Positions 9,867 through 20,501 are shown, numbered from the stretch's first letter. The stretch is 64,000 nt of DNA from Calamus simplicifolius (GCA_900491605.1 UESW01004571.1:637968-701967); one strand, 5' to 3'. A program made the numbers and translations. The notes: generated by a model from the sequence alone, not told the origin.

Positions 9867-10452
9867 CGACGCACGAGGCACCGTGCGCATGCATAGGGAG
9901 GTGCAAGGGGCGCCGGCACGTGCACAGAGTAGGCCTACAGCGGGGGTGCAGCAGGCAAGAGACGGACTTCAGGAGATGGAAGACTTCATGGAACCGAGCG
10001 CACAAGGGGTGCATAGCATAGTGCCGAGCGGGATGAGCAAGGCACGAGAGGTGCTTGGGCATGGCAGTGTCTACTGCTACGTCGTCGATGCATGGGCATA
10101 GTGCCGAATGTTGTGCAAGGGAGTTTGGCGGCTTGGCTGAAGCATCAATTGGCGCGCATGGGGGCATGCGCCACGTGCAGGAGAGGTGTGCGTAGGAGGT
10201 AGCAAGCACAGTGCAAGGTTTGTGGCATGGGGGTGCGAAGGATGAGTTCTTCAATCAGAAATTTAGCGTGCAAGGTGTGCACACGAGCCAGATGCAGGGG
10301 TGTTTGAAGGTCCATCGGCATGCGCAAGAGGCGCGTGAGCAAAGGATATGGGCATGGCACAGCAGAGTTCGATGGACATGTTTACATCTGCCAAGAGGCT
10401 AGATTTTCTTGGAGTACCTCTGGCATCACTCGATGAGGGCATCGAGATATTA
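9867..10452 (+). other. Element B internal non-coding part
   Basis: About 600 bp between the protease remnant and the polypurine tract. It is rich in GTGCA-type motifs like the LTR; no coding domain was recognised on either strand. Confidence 0.5.
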
Positions 10453-10466
10453 GCCGGGAGAGAATT
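10453..10466 (+). other. Polypurine tract of element B
   Basis: CCGGGAGAGAATT abuts the TG that starts the 3' LTR, the expected position for plus-strand priming. Confidence 0.6.
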
Positions 10467-11705
10467 TGTTATGGCAGGCCCAGGCTGCAATGCTGCTCAA
10501 GTTTACAGAGCCCTTGGGGTGGCAGATGGTTGAAGGCCTTGCCAAATATTGAGTGTTACGGCCCCGACATCACTGCGCGTGGCAGGGGTGTGCGTGGGCC
10601 GGGTGAACGTACGGTGCGTGAGTAGGGAGGCACGCAGAGCTAACCGTGGAGCAGCGCAAGGGAGCGCAGCGCGCGCGCAGGGGTGGCACAAGGCATGCAT
10701 GGCAGCATGACATGGTTGGCCAATGCGAGTGCACGTAGCCACGCGCTGGTGCGCACAGGCCTGCGTAGGGGCCAACGCAGCGTGCCAAGCACACACGGGC
10801 TGAGCGGCGCAAATGGGTGCATGCCAATGGCCGCGTGTGCGCACAATAGACCGACAAGTGCAGGCACGCACGCACAACAGACCGACGAGTGCAGACATGC
10901 GCTAGTGGGTGCGCGCATGCCCGAGTGGACGAAGCAGAGCGACAACCTAGGTTTTTCGAAAGTCGAGTTGACATGGCAAACGGCACGCACACACATGACA
11001 GGCATGTGCGCGCACCAGTAGGCATGCACATGGCCTGGATGCTGGATGGATGCGCACACCCAGGTCGATGTGCGCGCGGCACACACACGGCCTAAACACA
11101 GGATGGACGCGCATAGCCAGGCTATAAATAGGCCAAGGGGGCATGCCAAGAGGAGCATCGAGCCGGGAGCAAACCAAGCATTGCGTTCAAGCTAGGGAGC
11201 TGAGCGCAGGCCAAGGGAGTAGCCAGCCATCGTAGCCAACCCAAGGGTGAGGTTGGTCGGACATAGTAGCAGCAAGCGCATGCAGCAGGGGTGCAGCGCG
11301 CGTGCACGCGGCCGTCCAAGTCGCGCAAGGGTGTGCACAGACATCTAGACCAGGCGCTGGGCGCTGCCAAGGGGGCGGTGCGCCAAAGTACATGCACGGT
11401 GTGTGCACACAGTGGGCCAAGGTGTGGTTCATGGGTTTTTCCTTTAGGAGTGTGCTTTTGGGTTGGGGACACTTGTGAGCTCTTATAGGGACGAGAGGAG
11501 TGTCGGCCTAAGGCCATCGTTGTTTCCAAGTTAATAAAGGGGTTGATTTGATTGGGAGGCTTTCCTTCCCATAATTATTGACTTTGCTTGTTTTGTACTG
11601 TGCAGGGGTCTGGAAAAAGTATTGTACTTGGGTAGGCTGGTTAAGGAAGGGTCCTTAACGCTGGTCATTAGCGGGGTGAAAAGTTCTTCCCCCGATCAGG
11701 TGACA
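10467..11705 (+). repeat. 3' LTR of element B
   Basis: Intact 1239-bp LTR, TGTTA to TGACA. TATA box CTATAAATAG at 11122-11131 and AATAAAGG near 11533. Followed by CATG, the same four bases that precede the 5' LTR. Confidence 0.85.
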
Positions 11706-11709
11706 CATG

Positions 11710-12044
11710 AGTGTGGACATGCGTGGGGGAGGTTACGCAGCCTCAGCACACTTGGCCAAGGAAGGGTCAAAGTATGGGACAGGACATGGTGCCAAGAGTG
11801 AAAGGTGTGCAGAGGAGCTCTAGCATGGCACAAGGTTGATACGACAAAATCAGAGGCATGCAGGGCTAGGAGAGCCCCAGGATACTTAGGCAAGCACTGG
11901 CCGATATGACCAGACTTGTGCGAGTATGTTATGGGATGTGCGCACTAATTGGATCAAGCGTGGTGTGGAGGGCATATGTATTGCGAGCATTGAACCGTAT
12001 GAGGTGCATGTGGGGCACCCGAATTAGCATGCACGCGTAATAGG
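11710..12044. other. Remnant between elements B and C
   Basis: No ORF or domain recognised. Its word use (GTGCGAGT, GCATGC) resembles 19297-20270, suggesting both are parts of one older element split by element C. Confidence 0.3.
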
Positions 12045-12345
12045 GAAGTGTTGATGCCTGATCACTTTGAGCTGGCATCCTTGAGCGTCGGTCATTCCTC
12101 CATAAAGATATCGGGGCCCTTCCTTCATCTTCAAAGCCTGCAAGAAGTCCCACGGCCGGGTATTCCGGCAGAGACCCTCCGACGCTCAAGTTAGTGCTCT
12201 GGGCAATAACCGTGAGCTTGAGAAAGCTCGAAAGAGAAAGAGAGAGAGGCTCAGAATGAGCGTGTTGAGTTTTTCTGGAGTTACCTGGTTGGAGGTCCCT
12301 CTTACCCCTTTTATTTATCTTTGAACTTTTTCTTCTGCTTGAGAG

Positions 12346-12558
12346 GCTTGGATCTTTGTCATCTAGTGGAAATGAGCCACGTGAGGCCTTATGATGGACC
12401 ATGACTTTTGGGGTTTGCTTGGATCTTTGTCATCTAGTGGAAATGAGCCACGTGGGGCCTCATGATGGACCATGACTTTTGGGGTTTGCTTGGATCTTTA
12501 TCATCTAGTGGAAATGAGCCACGTGGGGCCTCATGATGGACCATGACTTTTGGTAGAT
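12346..12558 (-). repeat. Three 71-bp tandem repeats with G-box, upstream of the LTR TATA
   Basis: Units start at 12346, 12417 and 12488 (GCTTGGATCTTTGTCATC). Each carries GAGCCACGTG, a perfect CACGTG G-box. In the minus-strand sense they lie directly upstream of the putative TATA near 12310. The homologous array is at about 17273-17485. Confidence 0.8.
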
Positions 12559-13124
12559 AAAATGTCAGGATTGATATATGTGAGAACTGAGGTGCTGCCA
12601 CCTATCGAAGCTCATGCAAGTCATGATTTCATCTGTAGATCAAGTGCGCACAGCTGGCCTTTTCTGGTACATTGATCTTAAATATTTATTTAATGGCCAG
12701 AGTCCTTGTTTAGTCTCCATGAGTCCCTTCTTGAATTAAATAAAGGCTAATAGTACCCTCGGACCCATAGGCCACTCAAGGATGCCTCTGGCTCATGCAT
12801 ATACCATCTGACACGTGGAGAAGCTATATCTCCCCTTCATCCAATTCTATTGCCTGGACCTAGCCCCTGGTGAGCCATGGAGACCGTATCCTCTACCTGG
12901 CGTGTAGAGTCGGAAGGTCCGCAGAAGCTCGTGGCCATTGGGCGAGGGGCCACCGTGGATGGCCGGATGGGAGGAGCTTGCTGGTTGGGAGAAGCAGGCC
13001 GCCTAGGGATGCTGGTGGCCGCCTAGGGCCTCTGCTCCATGAGGCCGTTGCTGGCTGAGGCCGAAAAGGCATCTGTGGGACCTGGGTCCTGTGAGGCCGC
13101 CTAGGATTGCTCGGGGCCATCTAG

Positions 13125-13370
13125 GATTGCTCTTGGCCGTCGTCATGGGAGTGTCGGGGGCCATCTGGGATTGCTCGAAGCCGTCTAGGCTGCTCTTGGC
13201 CGCCGTCATGGGAGTGTCAGGGGCCGTCCAGGATTCCTCAAGGCCGTCTAGGCTGTTCTTGGCCGCCGTCATGGGAGTGTCGGGGATCGTCTAGGATTGC
13301 TCAGAGCCATCTAGGCTGCTCTTGGCCGCCATCATGGGAGTGTCGGGGCCGTCTAGGATTGCTCGGGAGC
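13125..13370. repeat. About 63-bp tandem repeats in LTR C
   Basis: Four copies of a unit containing GTCATGGGAGTGTCGGGG and GGATTGCTC, spaced about 61-64 bp. Homologous copies at 18045-18240 are more irregular. Confidence 0.75.
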
Positions 13371-13569
13371 CGCCTAGCTGGGAGAAGCTTTCGAGACCGC
13401 CTAGGATGAAGATGGGTCCCGAAGTTATCACCGAAGCACCCTTACGTGCATGCATGGGGCCAAAAAAGGAGTCAACGTGACAGCCATAAATGCACATGGA
13501 CTTTATAAGACCATAAATGCCCTGGCACATAAATACGATAGGGAGCCATCGTCGTGGTGGCATTGGGAG

Positions 13570-14200
13570 TCTGAAACCGAAGCAGCCTAGAAAGGCCGCC
13601 TAGGATGGCCGCCTAGAAAGGCCGCCTAGGATGGCCGTTGAGGAAGGCCGCCTAGGATGGCCATTGAGGAAGGCCTTGGAGGAAGAGGCCGCATAGAATT
13701 GTTGCCTAGGATGAAAGGTCGCTTAGGATTTCCTTTTATTTCCGCACCATTAGATGCTTCAGCTCATTAAATGCTTCCAGGTCATTGTCGCCTAGGATTG
13801 TTGAGGAAGGGGCCACCTAGGGTTGCCGCTAGGATGAAAAACCGCCTAGGATTTTCTTCTGGGTCTATACCATCAAAGGCTCCAGCCCATTAAATGCTCC
13901 CAGGTCATTGTCGCCTAGGATTTTTAAGGAAGGGGCCGCCTAGGATTGCCGCCTAGGATGAAAGGCCACCTATAAAGGCCGCCTAGGATGGCCGTTGAGG
14001 AAGGCCACCTAGGACTGCCGCCTAAGATGAAAGGCCGCCTAGGATGGCCGTTGAGGAAGGCCGCCTAGGACTGCCACCTAGGATGAAAGGCCATCTAGAA
14101 AGGCCGCCTAGGATGGCTGTTGAGGAAGGCCGCCTAGGATTGTTAAGGAAGGGGCCACCTAGGATTGCTGCCCAGGATAAAAGGCCGTCTAGGATTTCCT
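13570..14200. repeat. Short CCTAGGAT-bearing repeats in LTR C
   Basis: Dense irregular repetition of GGCCGCCTAGGATGGCC and GTTGAGGAAGGCCGCC, rich in the palindrome CCTAGG. A matching block lies at 18465-18975 in the other LTR. Confidence 0.75.
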
Positions 14201-14527
14201 TTCGTCTCTGCATCATTAAATGCTGCCCATTGATTTGCCTATAGGACGTTAATAACAAAAGGCGGTCCTTGGGAGAACCCACTCACATCACATAGCTCTT
14301 TTTTCCTCTTATTCTCTCTCTTCATTATGATGACGCTTGTTACAGTAGGGAGCAAAGCTGTGGATGAAATTAAATACCTACCGCATCCTTGAAGAGAAAA
14401 CCCAGTAGGCCAGCGAGGTCGCCTAGAAACTAAGCCGCTTAGGAAGGCTGCCGAAGATAGCCGCCTAGAAAAATTGTTTCAAAATTTCTATTTTTATTGC
14501 CCATGGGCCTGTTAACTGGTCCTATCA

Positions 14528-14540
14528 AATGCCCCCTACA
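14528..14540 (-). other. Polypurine tract of element C
   Basis: The minus strand reads TGTAGGGGGCATT directly before the 3' LTR. Confidence 0.7.
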
Positions 14541-14739
14541 CTCCTTGAGCTTGTAGGTCTTGCACTAACCAAGCTGAAGGAGTGTAAAAAAATTTTAAGT
14601 AATATTGGGGGTAAGTTTATTACCTTGTGTCTGCCACTTAAAGCAGCGTACGTCCAATTTTTTGGGGAGGATGCTCATCAGCTAGTTGGCAAGGCAAAAA
14701 TAGAGCTGATGGAGCTGCACTAACGCTGTTAAGGCTGAG

Positions 14740-15265
14740 AGATAGAGCCAACGAGGCTGCCATAAAACCATTGATGTTGATAGAGCCGATGAGGTAGAGC
14801 GATAGAGCCGCTAAGGCTATAATAATTCCACTGAGGTCGTAATGATGCCGCTGGGGCAGAGCGATAGAGCCATTAAGGCTGATAGCCACTAAGGCTAATA
14901 GCCACTAAGGCTGATAGAGCCGATGAGGCTGCAATAAAGCCGTTGAGGCCGTAATAATGCCGCTGGGGCAGAGGGATAGAGCCACTAAGGCTGATAGCCA
15001 TTAAGGCTGATAGAGCCGATGAAGCTGCAATAAAGCCGTTGAGGCTGTAATGATGCCGCTGGGGCAGAGGGATATAGCCACTAAGGCTGATAGCCACTAA
15101 GGCTGATAGAGCCGATGAGGCTACTATAAAGCCGTTGAGGCCGTAATGATACCGCTAGGGCAGAGGGATAGAGCCACTAAGGCTGATAGCCCTAAGGTTG
15201 ATAGAGCCGATGAGGTTGCTATAATAAAGCCGTTGAGGCCGTAATGATGCCGCTAGGGCAGAAAC
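14740..15265 (-). repeat. About 97-bp tandem array in element C interior
   Basis: Five copies of a unit containing GATAGAGCCGATGAGGCTGC and GATGCCGCTGGGGCAG. The latter motif starts near 14847, 14959, 15055, 15151 and 15249. It lies between the gag remnant and the 3' LTR. Confidence 0.8.
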
Positions 15266-15274
15266 GAAACTTGA

Positions 15275-15655
15275 GAGCCGTTTGAACCCCGAAGGGTGAC
15301 CCGAGAGTCACTGTGATGGGACCATGCTCGGGAGCCTTTAACCCCGGAGGGTGACCTGAGGGTGCTTGGACAGGCTCAGGTTCCTTTTGAACCCCTAAGG
15401 GTGACCCGAGAGTCACTGTGATTGGACCATGCTCGAGAGCCTTTAACTCCGGAGGGTGACCTGAGTGCTTGGACCAGGCTCAGGTTTTTTGAACCCCTAA
15501 GGGTGATCCGAGAGTCGCTGTGATGGGACCATGCTCGAGCCTTTAACCCTGGAGGGTGACCTGAGGGTGCTTGGACCAGGCTCAGGTTCCTTTTGAACCC
15601 CTAAGGGTGACCCGAGAGTCGCTGTGATGGGACCATGCTCGGGAGCCTTTATTGA
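15275..15655 (-). repeat. About 104-bp tandem array in element C interior
   Basis: Four copies of a unit with GGTGACCCGAGAGTCACTGT and CCATGCTCGGGAGCCTTTAA, spaced about 102-105 bp, directly adjacent to the 97-bp array but unrelated in sequence. Confidence 0.8.
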
Positions 15656-15669
15656 TGGGGCCAAAATAA

Positions 15670-15965
15670 AACCGCCTCGGGGGTTTTGCGGCGGCCCGGG
15701 CGTTGACTTGGGGCCACCGAGACCACAGGGCTTGAACCATCGGAGGTTTCTCGCACCGGTCGGGGTGTTTATGATCTCAAGACCACTAAAGTCATTTTGA
15801 AAATACCTCGGGGGTCGCTCGGCCGGTCGGGAGTTTGACTCGGAGCCACCGAGACCATAGGACTTGAACCGCCATGGAGGTTTCTTGCACCGGTCGGGGG
15901 TGTCCTTATGATCGCGGGGCCACCGGAAAACTACCTCGGTGGTCGCTTGGCCGGCCCGAGTGGTT
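15670..15965 (-). repeat. About 130-bp repeats in element C interior
   Basis: Two full copies and one partial copy containing ACCTCGGGGGTCGCTCGGCC and GCCACCGAGACCA, followed by a T-rich tract (15989-16017). Confidence 0.65.
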
Positions 15966-16311
15966 TTTGAGAAATTGAATGAAAAACTTCTTTTTTCTTT
16001 TTCTTTTTCTTTTTTTTAGTGCACTATACTTAGCTTTCGTAGCTTTTGTCTTCGTGCCGTGTTTGATGTCATCGATTAAGGCTTGAGAGTTTTTTGGCTT
16101 GAGAGCTTTTTCTTTGAAGAGATTGGCCGTCCTTAGTGCTGAAGTCTGAGAGCAGCTAGACGAAATCCGTAGGAGGTCCTGGGCTCGGTTTGGCTCTTGG
16201 GTGCATCGAAAGAAAGAGAGAAGGGGAGAGAGGGGAAGGTGAAGTCAATAGTCAAAGCCTTTTGTCCTCATCTTCCACCTTGCATTAATTGCACTAACAC
16301 CTCTCGGCTTA

Positions 16312-16895
16312 CTACCACCAAAAATTAAAATGCCCATGAATGCTTGAGGTGATGGACAATGTCTCAAGTTCATCCCTTTTTAAAATTATTCTGCTACCCA
16401 TGTTGCATTCCACCTCTGGCTGATTGTTGAGCCTTTGACTGAGCTTTTCCAGCCGCCGGTATTGTTCATCCAGACGCCTCCTCATCTCATGATTAAGGTC
16501 CTCCCCAGATGACTCAGAAGATGAGCAGAAGGCAAGAGACCGCAGTCTCTTGAAAGTTTCACAGTGGCGGTGCTTAGGTGAAGCTTGATGGCGATAAGCT
16601 TCTCTATGACGAGATTTCTCATGGGTGAATCGCTGGCTAACTGGTGCAGCTATCATGGGCGATGTGAGAGGCTTGGGCTGCTGCCGAGTAGTCAACGAGC
16701 GTTGCTTCTGCAGCTCATGAACTGCTGCATTCAAGGCTTGAACTTATTGATTGAGGATAGCCAGCTAGTTGATTAGAGCAACTGAGGTTGGTGGTGAGGG
16801 AGGAGCAGAGAGAGCAGTCCTTTGCTACTCAGTGCGATGTGGATGCCCCCCGGCATGATTGGTGAGGACCTTCGGCATGCGCATCACCACCATGG
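16312..16895 (-). pseudogene. Element C gag N-terminal remnant
   Basis: An open stretch 16734-16312 (minus) with charged, Arg/Glu-rich sequence such as RRRLDEQYRRLEKLSQRL. The frame extends upstream to a plausible ATG near 16890 (MVVMRMPKVLTNHAGG) but is interrupted by three stops. It is placed just after the primer site, where gag belongs in Tat-type elements. No capsid core or zinc knuckle is present. Confidence 0.55.
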
Positions 16896-16959
16896 CTATC
16901 TTAGAGGGGACAAAGACTTATAGCTCAGGGAGACAGAGCTTTCTTTCCTTCAGTGCGTC

Positions 16960-16979
16960 CCCCTACCTGGCGCGCCAAT
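16960..16979 (-). other. Primer binding site of element C
   Basis: The minus strand reads TTGGCGCGCCAGGTAG 1-2 bp after the LTR end, as in Tat/Athila-type elements. Confidence 0.7.
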
Positions 16980-16980
16980 C

Positions 16981-19292
16981 TGTTGATGCCCGATCACTTT
17001 AAGCTGGCGTCCTTGAGCGTCGGTCGTTCCCCATAAAGATATCGGGGCCCTTCCTTCGTCTTCAAAGCCTGCAAGAAGTCCCACGGCCGGGTATTCCAGT
17101 GGGGACCCTCCGACACTCAAGTTAGTGTTCTGGGCAACAACCGTGAGCTGAGAAAGCTCGAAAAAAAAGAGAGAGGCTCAGAATGAGCATGTTGAGTTTT
17201 TCTGGAGTTACCTGGTCGGAGGTCCCTCTTACCCCTTTTATTTATCTTTGAACTTTTTCTTCTGCTTGAGAGGCTTGGATCTTTGTCATCTAGTGGAATT
17301 GAGCCATATGAGGCCTCATGATGGACCATGACTTTTGGGGTTTGCTTGGATCTTTGTCATCTAGTGGAAATGAGCCACGTGGGCCTCATGATGGACCATG
17401 ACTTTTGGGGTTTGCTTGGATCTTTGTCATCTAGTGGAAATGAGCCACGTGGGGCCTCATGATGGACCATGACTTTTGGTAGATAAAATGTCAGATTGAT
17501 ATCTGTGAGACCTGAGGTGCTGCCACCTATCAAAGCTCATGCAAGTCATGATTTCATCCGTAGATCGAGTGCGCACAGCTGGCCTTTTTGGTACATTGAT
17601 CTTGAATATTTATTTAATGGCCAGAGTCCTTGTTAGTCTCCATGAGTCCCTTCTTGAATTAAATAAAGGCTAATAGTACCCTCAGACCCATAGGCCACTC
17701 AAGGATGCCTCTGGATCTTACATATGCCATCTGACACATGGAGAAGCTATATCTCCCCTTAATCCAATTCTATTGCCTGGACCTGGCCCCTGGTGAGCCA
17801 TGGAGACCGTATCCTCTACCTGGCGTGTAGAGTCAGAAGGTTGCGGCCGTTGGGCGAGGGGCCACCGTGGATGGCCGGCTGGGAGGAGCTTGCTGGTTGG
17901 GAGAAGCAGGCCGCCTAGGGATGCTGGTGGCCGCCTAGGGCCTCTGCTCCACGAGGCCATTGCTGGCTGGGCGGGAAGGCATCTGTGGGACCTGGGTCCG
18001 GTGAGGCCGCCTAGGATTGCTCGGGGCCATCTAGGATTGCTCTTGGCCGCCGTCATGGGAATGTCGGGGGCCGTCTGGGATTGTCGAGCCGTCTAGGCTG
18101 CTCTTGGCCACCGTCATGGGAGTATCGGGGGCCATCTAGGCTGTTCTTGGCCGCCGTCATGGGAGTGTCGGGGATCGTCTAGGATTGCTCGGAGTCTAGG
18201 CTGCTCTTGGCCACCGTCATGGGAGTGTCGGGGGCCGTCTGGGATTGCTCGGGAGCTGCCTAGCTGGGAGAAGCTTTCGGGACCGCCTAGGATGAAGACG
18301 GGTCCCGAAGTTATACCGAAGCACCCTTACGTGCATGCATGGGGCCAAAAAGGGAGTCAACGTGAGCCATAAAGCACATGGCCTTTATAAGACCATAAAT
18401 GCCCTGGCACATAAATACGATAGGGAGCCATCATCGTAGTGGCATTGGGAGTCTGAAATCGAAGCCACCTAGAAAGGCCGCCTAGATGGCCGCCTAGGAT
18501 GGCCATTGAGGAAGGCCTTGGAGGAAGAGGCCGCTTAGAATTGTTGCCTAGGATGAAAGGCCCCTTCCATTTCCGCACCATTAGATGCTTCAACTCATTA
18601 AATGCTCCCAGGTCATTGCCGCCTAGGATTGTTGAGAAAGGGGCCACCTAGGGTTGCCGCCTAGGATGAAAAGCCGCCTAGGATTTCTTCTAGGTCTACA
18701 CCATCAAAGGCTCCAGCCCATTAAATGCTCCAGGTCATTGCCGTCTAGGATTATTGAGGAAGGGGCCGCCTAGGATTACGCTTAGGATGAAAGGCCGCCT
18801 AGAAAGGCCGCCTAGGATGGCCGTTGAGGAAGGCCGCCTAGGACTGCCGCCTGAAAGGGATGAAAGGCCGCCTAGAAAGGCCGCCTAGGATGAAAGGCCG
18901 CCGCCTAGGATTGTTGAGGAAGGGGCCGCCTATGATTGCCTACCTAGGATGAAAGGCCGCCTAGGATTTCCTTCCGTCTCTGTATCATTAAATGCTGCTC
19001 ATTGATTTGCCTATGGGACGTTAATGACAAAAGGCGGTCTTGGGAGAACCCACTCACATCACAAGCTCTTTTTCCCTCTTGTTCTCTTTTTCATTATGAC
19101 GGACGCTTGTTGCAGTAGGGAGCAAAGCTGGACAAAATTAAATGCCCATCGCGTCCTTAAAGAGAAAACCCAGTAGGCCAGCGAGGCCGCATAGGAACTA
19201 AGCCGCTTAGAAGGCCGTCGAAGATGGCGCTTAGAAAATTGTTTGAAAATTTCTATTTTTATTGCCCATGGGCCTATTAACTGGTCATATCA
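16981..19292 (-). repeat. 5' LTR of element C
   Basis: Same organisation as 12049-14527 but about 170 bp shorter, mostly from losses in the repeat arrays. Its first 71-bp repeat copy has lost the G-box (CATATG instead of CACGTG). Confidence 0.85.
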
Positions 19293-19296
19293 GAAG

Positions 19297-20273
19297 CATG
19301 CATGGACTTGGCAAGAGCGTGCACAGATGGAAGGTAGCCCAGATCCGATAGGTGCGCGCAGATGGTAGGTGCACATGGATTAGGGATGGCGCATGGTGAT
19401 ATGCATCATGCCTAGCCAGGGAATGTGATGGGCCACATGGCGAAATCAACAACAATGCCACGTGGGTGAACTTGCGGCACCACTACCACTTGAGCCACCA
19501 ATTTGGGCAGGCATGCAAGTCACACCTAGGGCAGTGATGGGGAACTACCAATCGGCTAGAGACGCGGGAGGATCCGGCTAGTAGATGCGCGGTCCTAGCC
19601 AATTAGCCGACAGATGGGCGTAGGATTTGCAGACATGTAGAGATCGTGTGTAGGACAGGTGGCGCATGCGGACGACTAGCTAAGTGCACACAGATTAGGG
19701 CACATGCGAATGATGGACGGCCAGGCGGGTGCGTGCTCCACCTAGGCCGCGAATTTGGGCATGCGCATAGATCTTGCCCAAGATAGATTGGGCGCACAAC
19801 CAGCTAGCTAGCGGACGGGTGCCGAATTTGTTTAGAAGGCGCACGTAGGGTCCCAGCTCATTCCCGAGATTTGGGCATAATTTTGGGATGCTCCATCTGC
19901 TACAAGTCTGCAAAAGGGGTGGACTAGAGGAGAGAAGGGGAGGCTGGAGCAAGAAGCAAGGTGCCAACATTCTGCCAAAGCGAAAGAGTTCCAAAAGATG
20001 GAGTTCTCGAAAAGTTCTCTTTAGAAAGAGAAAGCACACGAGGGTTGGGTAATTAGCTAAGGGAAAGTGAGCCTCCGACTATTCATTCGTGTGGGCGGGT
20101 TGAGTGCAACTAGAGAGGGTTGTATCCTGCCATTGAGGCCTTGTATTCTTGTTTGCAAAATAATACAAAGCGAGGTTGAAAAATTCTCCCATAAAAGTGT
20201 TTTGCTCTTTGATTGCTGGGCGTGTTGCTTGTGTGGTACTTACCACGTGGCAATTGTAGGTTAGCAAGCTAGT
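19297..20273. other. Remnant of an older repetitive element between C and the LINE
   Basis: Low-complexity GTGCGCAC-type text, then at 20040-20270 sequence resembling the R/U5 end of an LTR (TTGTATTCTTGTTTGC, AATAATACAAAG). No ORF content. It continues beyond the LINE at 26283. Confidence 0.35.
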
Positions 20274-20501
20274 AAAGGTGGCACATCCAGTGGCACGTAA
20301 GAATTTCGAAGCGAGTACCAACGGGGTTTAGGAGTGCTTTAAAGTTCGTGCGCGACTGAGCTTTGATTCTATTTTTTGGGTGTGCTTTACGATTCGGGAT
20401 TTGGCCGTCATCTTTTTCGATCTCCGACGATCTGCGTCATCTCCGGCTGTGCCTTCGACGGACTGTTCCTCTTGCTAGTCCCTCTCTTCCTATGGCGTCG
20501 G

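Larger units (their letters stand above)
1739..11705 (+). mobile_element. Element B: Ty3/gypsy-type LTR retrotransposon lacking pol, interrupted by element A
   Basis: The 5' LTR begins TGTTACGG at 1739, is broken by element A at 1827-7873, resumes at about 7874 and ends TGACA at 9085. The 3' LTR runs 10467-11705 (TGTTATGG to TGACA). CATG precedes the 5' LTR (1735-1738) and follows the 3' LTR (11706-11709), a likely target duplication. A primer-site-like sequence TGGGTATCATAGCC follows the 5' LTR near 9088, and a purine-rich CCGGGAGAGAATT sits directly before the 3' LTR. The internal region is only about 1.4 kb and holds a protease remnant; no reverse transcriptase or integrase is seen. It resembles non-autonomous gag/protease elements. 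Its protease is close to those of elements A and E, so the three probably belong to one clade. Confidence 0.85.
12049..14527 (-). repeat. 3' LTR of element C
   Basis: Contains, in plus order, a U5-side inverted repeat (12080-12091 with 12179-12190), a weak TATA (minus-strand AAATAAAAGG near 12310), three 71-bp repeats, four 63-bp repeats near 13125-13370, and many CCTAGGAT-bearing short repeats (13570-14200). Matches 16981-19292. Confidence 0.85.
12049..19292 (-). mobile_element. Element C: Tat/Retand-like Ty3/gypsy element, internally deleted
   Basis: LTRs at 12049-14527 (3' LTR in minus sense) and 16981-19292 (5' LTR) start TGTTGATGCC and end TATCA on the plus strand. GAAG flanks both sides (12045-12048, 19293-19296). 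Next to the 5' LTR the minus strand reads TTGGCGCGCCAGGTAG, like primer sites of the Tat/Athila branch; next to the 3' LTR it reads TAGGGGGCATT, a polypurine tract. The 2.45-kb interior holds a broken gag and three tandem arrays, and no protease, RT or integrase. Tat-lineage elements are known for tandem repeats in the region before the 3' LTR, matching the layout here. The lineage assignment rests on the PBS, PPT and arrays, not on RT. Confidence 0.8.

Noticed and set aside
10503..11158. Several minus-strand frames of 130-170 codons
   Set aside because: Counterparts of the previous frame in the other LTR of element B; they shift frame between LTR copies, so they are not conserved coding sequence.
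12870..13294. Plus- and minus-strand frames of 60-90 codons
   Set aside because: Repeat-derived frames in LTR C that mirror the 63-bp tandem unit.
13080..15965. CRISPR-like regular repeats
   Set aside because: The units are contiguous tandem repeats without unique spacers inside a plant LTR element; not CRISPR.
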